A stretch of 15,771 bases of DNA from the NCBI GenBank assembly GCA_964458015.1, contig CAYWGR010000137.1, positions 1 through 15,771 on the forward strand. The letters are read 5' to 3'. The position numbers and the translations under genes are program-made. Numbering within the stretch: the stretch's first letter is position 1; each line of letters begins with the position of its first letter. Shown one piece after another: positions 14,046 through 15,771 of the stretch. Origin of the DNA: CAYWGR01 sp964458015 (GTDB taxonomy: Bacteria; Planctomycetota; Planctomycetia; Pirellulales; Thermoguttaceae). The notes beneath the pieces were generated by a model. That model saw nothing but the letters and a program-made list of their open reading frames with translations. It did not search any database and was not told the origin of the DNA.

Positions 14046-14063
14046 TCTTCTGGTAACAGAAGA
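14046..14063 (+). terminator. Hairpin after the 32-aa frame, possible terminator
   Basis: TCTTCTG (14046-14052) pairs perfectly with CAGAAGA (14057-14063) around a GTAA loop. It lies 11 bases after the stop codon at 14034. No U-run follows, so it would be a weak or Rho-dependent terminator or a 3'-end stabilising stem. Confidence 0.3.
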
Positions 14064-14247
14064 CGAACCACGCTGACACCCGTCATTCCCATCGAATTTC
14101 CGCACGTCACGGGCAGTCTTACCGGCTTGCGGAGTGTGTGAAAAGGACCAAAGAGCAATCAAAAGCCGGTTTCGGCAGGGTGCTTAATACACTGCGCGTT
14201 CTTCTTACGAAAAACACATTCTCATGAAGGGCATGACACTCAGATAA
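14064..14247. other. Intergenic DNA with nothing recognisable
   Basis: No frame of note on either strand, no strong promoter pair and no repeat was found between the hairpin and the terminator-like structures that follow the 110-aa gene. Confidence 0.5.
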
Positions 14248-14304
14248 AAGCTCCCTAGAGCTTAAGCATGAATACCGAAGGACGGATCGCCATCCTCGGC
14301 ATTC
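14248..14304 (-). terminator. Two hairpins after the 110-aa gene, probable terminator
   Basis: Reading the - strand past the stop at 14328, a first imperfect stem joins 14293-14304 with 14270-14282. A second, perfect 6-bp stem (AAGCTC, loop TAGG, GAGCTT) covers 14263-14248. On the - strand the second stem runs into TTTTATC, which resembles a short intrinsic terminator. Confidence 0.45.
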
Positions 14305-14327
14305 GCACGATTACCGCGAGATCTCGG

Positions 14328-14660
14328 TCAGGCTGCTTCGGCCGAGGTCTCAACGTCGGCTAGATTCCGTTTGTACTGCAAAGCATCCAGCAGTTCGGCA
14401 AGGCTCAAGCTGCGATTTTCGAATTCCAAGGGAATTTCAGTGCCCGGATCGCATACCAGGTCTACCGTGCCGTCTTCGCCAACCAGAGTATCAAATTCAC
14501 GCAGAAGTCCATCCTGCACGGCTTGCCGTACCAAGTGCCCTCGAGTCGCGGAAACCTCATGGGAACGATCGCCCAAGCTATCGGCGGCACGTTTGGCCAA
14601 AGCCGGCAGATATTCGCTTGGGATTTCGATGACCTTGGGAACGTAGACTTTGATCTGCAT
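14328..14660 (-). CDS. Unknown 110-aa acidic protein
   Basis: Cytoplasmic protein of unknown function, beginning MQIKVYVPKVIEIPSEYLPA. The first strand (QIKVYVPKVIEIP) is followed by helices (LPALAKRAADSL; RGHLVRQAVQDGLLREFDTL), a short beta part (GTVDLVCDPGTEIPLEF), and a leucine-rich acidic end (LSLAELLDALQYKRNLADVETSAEAA). No catalytic or metal motif is visible. The ATG at 14660 is chosen because GAGGA and AGGAG lie 3 and 10 bases upstream; the upstream extension to 14756 is cysteine- and arginine-rich noise. It lies 189 bp downstream of pyrK on the same strand, far enough for a separate promoter (TATAAC at about 14709-14704 is a lone -10 candidate). Confidence 0.75.
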   Translation of the reverse strand: MQIKVYVPKVIEIPSEYLPALAKRAADSLGDRSHEVSATRGHLVRQAVQDGLLREFDTLVGEDGTVDLVCDPGTEIPLEFENRSLSLAELLDALQYKRNLADVETSAEAA

Positions 14661-14849
14661 AATTCCTCGACTCCTGATTGAACGGCAAACGCATGCCCCC
14701 CCCGTTATATGGCAGTCCGGCTGCGCTGCTGGTGCTCGGGCGCACGCATGTATCACCTATCGGCAACCAGGATACCGATTGCACGGTTTTTTCAGATTCG
14801 ATCAGAAGATCATGTCGAGAATTGGCAGAAAACAATACCACAGAGGGAT

Positions 14850-15716
14850 CTAGAACTGGACATCCACGGCATTAAATACCGGCCCTTCGACGCAAGTGCG
14901 GCGATAATCCCACCCGCCCGAGGCATCGCGGATCTTCGTGACGCAACTAAAGCAAATGCCGATGCCGCAGGCCATGGGGCTTTCCAACGAAACCTGGCAG
15001 GGCAGACCTAGCTCTTGGGCGATTTTAGCCACGGCTTCCATCATGACTTCCGGCCCGCAGCATACGATCCGACACGTGCCTGCCGAATCTTTTCCCTGTA
15101 CGGCCGGCCGAATAAGATCGGTCACAAACCCACGATGGCCTACCGAACCGTCGTCGGTGCTTAGATGGACCGAAACACCTAAACTTTCAAAATCCTCGAC
15201 GCAGGCCAGATGCTCTTTGCTCTTCGCACCATAGCAAAGCGTGACCTGCCGAGCCGGCAGCACTTGCCGGGGTGGATCGCCGAAGCATTTTTTGCCAAGA
15301 TACTCTTGAGCCAGCGTTAGAAACGGCGTTTGCCCAATGCCGCCAGCCACCATCACGAGATGCTCCGTCGCTTCGGCCGAAAAACCGTTGCCCAACGGCC
15401 CCCAGGCTTCCAATTTCGAGCCCTCGACAAACTCGGGCAGCAGCCGGGTCATTTTACCGACCGTCAGATACACGACGTCCACGTAATACGGATTTCCAGC
15501 CGCATCCGGCAGCGTGTTATAAACCGCCAACGGCCGCCCCAGCAGCGGATCGTTGCAATTGGCCAACCGCAACATCACGAACTGCCCCGGCGCCATGCGC
15601 CTCGCAATCTCGGGGCAAACAAATCGCAACCGGTATGTATCTCGCGCAACCTGGACGTTTTCAACAACCGTTACCGGTCCGTGCCAGGCATGATCGGCGT
15701 ATGTAGGAGTGGGCAT
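14850..15716 (-). CDS. pyrK: Dihydroorotate dehydrogenase electron-transfer subunit PyrK
   Basis: Iron-sulfur flavoprotein (288 aa) that passes electrons from dihydroorotate dehydrogenase PyrD to NAD+ in pyrimidine synthesis. FAD-binding barrel (about 12-112) includes PGQFVMLRL and GRPLAVYN, where the family usually has a RPxS-type motif. The NAD domain (about 115-240) has VMVAGGIGQTPFL and CCGPEVMMEAV. The [2Fe-2S] ligands are C250, C255, C258 and C275 in MACGIGICFSC...RRTC, with the C-x4-C-x2-C-x16-C spacing of PyrK. MPTPTYADHAWHGP is a sensible start, but no SD precedes it: the ATG is one base from a tandem ATCCACT array. The frame stays open through that array to the window edge, so a longer N-terminus cannot be ruled out. 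pyrD is not in view. Confidence 0.93.
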   Translation of the reverse strand: MPTPTYADHAWHGPVTVVENVQVARDTYRLRFVCPEIARRMAPGQFVMLRLANCNDPLLGRPLAVYNTLPDAAGNPYYVDVVYLTVGKMTRLLPEFVEGSKLEAWGPLGNGFSAEATEHLVMVAGGIGQTPFLTLAQEYLGKKCFGDPPRQVLPARQVTLCYGAKSKEHLACVEDFESLGVSVHLSTDDGSVGHRGFVTDLIRPAVQGKDSAGTCRIVCCGPEVMMEAVAKIAQELGLPCQVSLESPMACGIGICFSCVTKIRDASGGWDYRRTCVEGPVFNAVDVQF

Positions 15717-15717
15717 T

Positions 15718-15771
15718 AGTGGATAGTGGATAGTGGATAGTGGATAGTGGATAGTGGATAGTGGATAGTGG
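15718..15771. repeat. Tandem heptamer repeat AGTGGAT (ATCCACT on the - strand), cut by window edge
   Basis: At least 7.7 perfect copies of a 7-bp unit run from 15718 to the last base. On the - strand the array ends one base before the pyrK ATG and contains no G, so it offers no SD. Seven is not a multiple of three, and every frame of the unit on that strand is free of stops, reading Ser-Thr-Ile-His-Tyr-Pro-Leu in cycle. Confidence 0.95.

Noticed and set aside
13878..14162. A 94-codon - strand frame after the 83-aa gene
   Set aside because: Low-quality composition, no SD, and it opposes the better-supported 32-aa membrane peptide.
14696..14703. Run of eight C upstream of the 110-aa gene, considered as a phase-variation tract
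   Set aside because: It lies outside coding sequence and not in clear promoter spacing; one homopolymer is weak evidence.
15718..15771. CRISPR array
   Set aside because: The unit is a 7-bp perfect tandem repeat with no spacers.

Overview
The window looks like chromosomal DNA of a planctomycete (my best guess is a Pirellulales-like lineage). This is inference from gene content and style. Pointers are a secreted GH29 fucosidase, a small HTH plus zinc-ribbon protein, several small unrecognised proteins with wide spacers, mixed use of Shine-Dalgarno (SD) and apparently SD-less starts, and moderately GC-rich genes with AT-richer gaps. I see no phage genes, transposase, CRISPR array, tRNA or rRNA.

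Layout. Positions 2-130 hold the C-terminal end of an upstream + strand gene, followed at 138-180 by a strong hairpin. Next come two overlapping + strand genes for 3'-5' exoribonucleases: a YhaM-type OB-fold/HD protein (253-1230) and RNase R (1217-3493). Convergent to them is mnmG (3532-5367, -), a tRNA-modification enzyme. The mnmG/fucosidase spacer carries a 26-bp-arm dispersed palindromic repeat (5476-5560), an 11-bp inverted repeat and a good sigma70-like promoter. A secreted alpha-L-fucosidase with a C-terminal F5/8-type domain follows (5693-7147, +).

The - strand then carries a translationally coupled pair: a 193-aa protein of unknown function (8955-9536) and a SNF2-family ATPase (7174-8958). 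They are joined by an ATGA overlap, and the first gene appears to have a leaderless promoter. A 158-aa coiled-coil protein (9840-10316, +) converges on a single-domain response regulator (10325-10801, -). After about 800 bp with little certain content comes a REC-GGDEF-CBS-CBS regulator (11604-13085, +), a predicted diguanylate cyclase. Its 3' end overlaps in antisense a small HTH/zinc-ribbon gene (12916-13251, -). Divergent from that is an 83-aa gene (13470-13721, +) with a probable leaderless start. A 600-bp stretch then holds a likely 32-aa membrane peptide (13936-14034). The window ends with a 110-aa unknown protein (14328-14660, -) and pyrK (14850-15716, -), whose start codon directly abuts a tandem heptamer repeat that runs off the window.

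How the genes relate. YhaM/RNase R and MnmG are RNA-metabolism housekeeping genes and PyrK belongs to pyrimidine synthesis. The central part is signalling: a REC-only regulator and a c-di-GMP synthase with adenosyl-nucleotide-type CBS domains. The most system-like unexplained unit is the 193-aa protein/SNF2 pair. The most unusual sequence structures are the antisense gene overlap at 12916-13085, the heptamer array against pyrK, and the leaderless promoter architectures.
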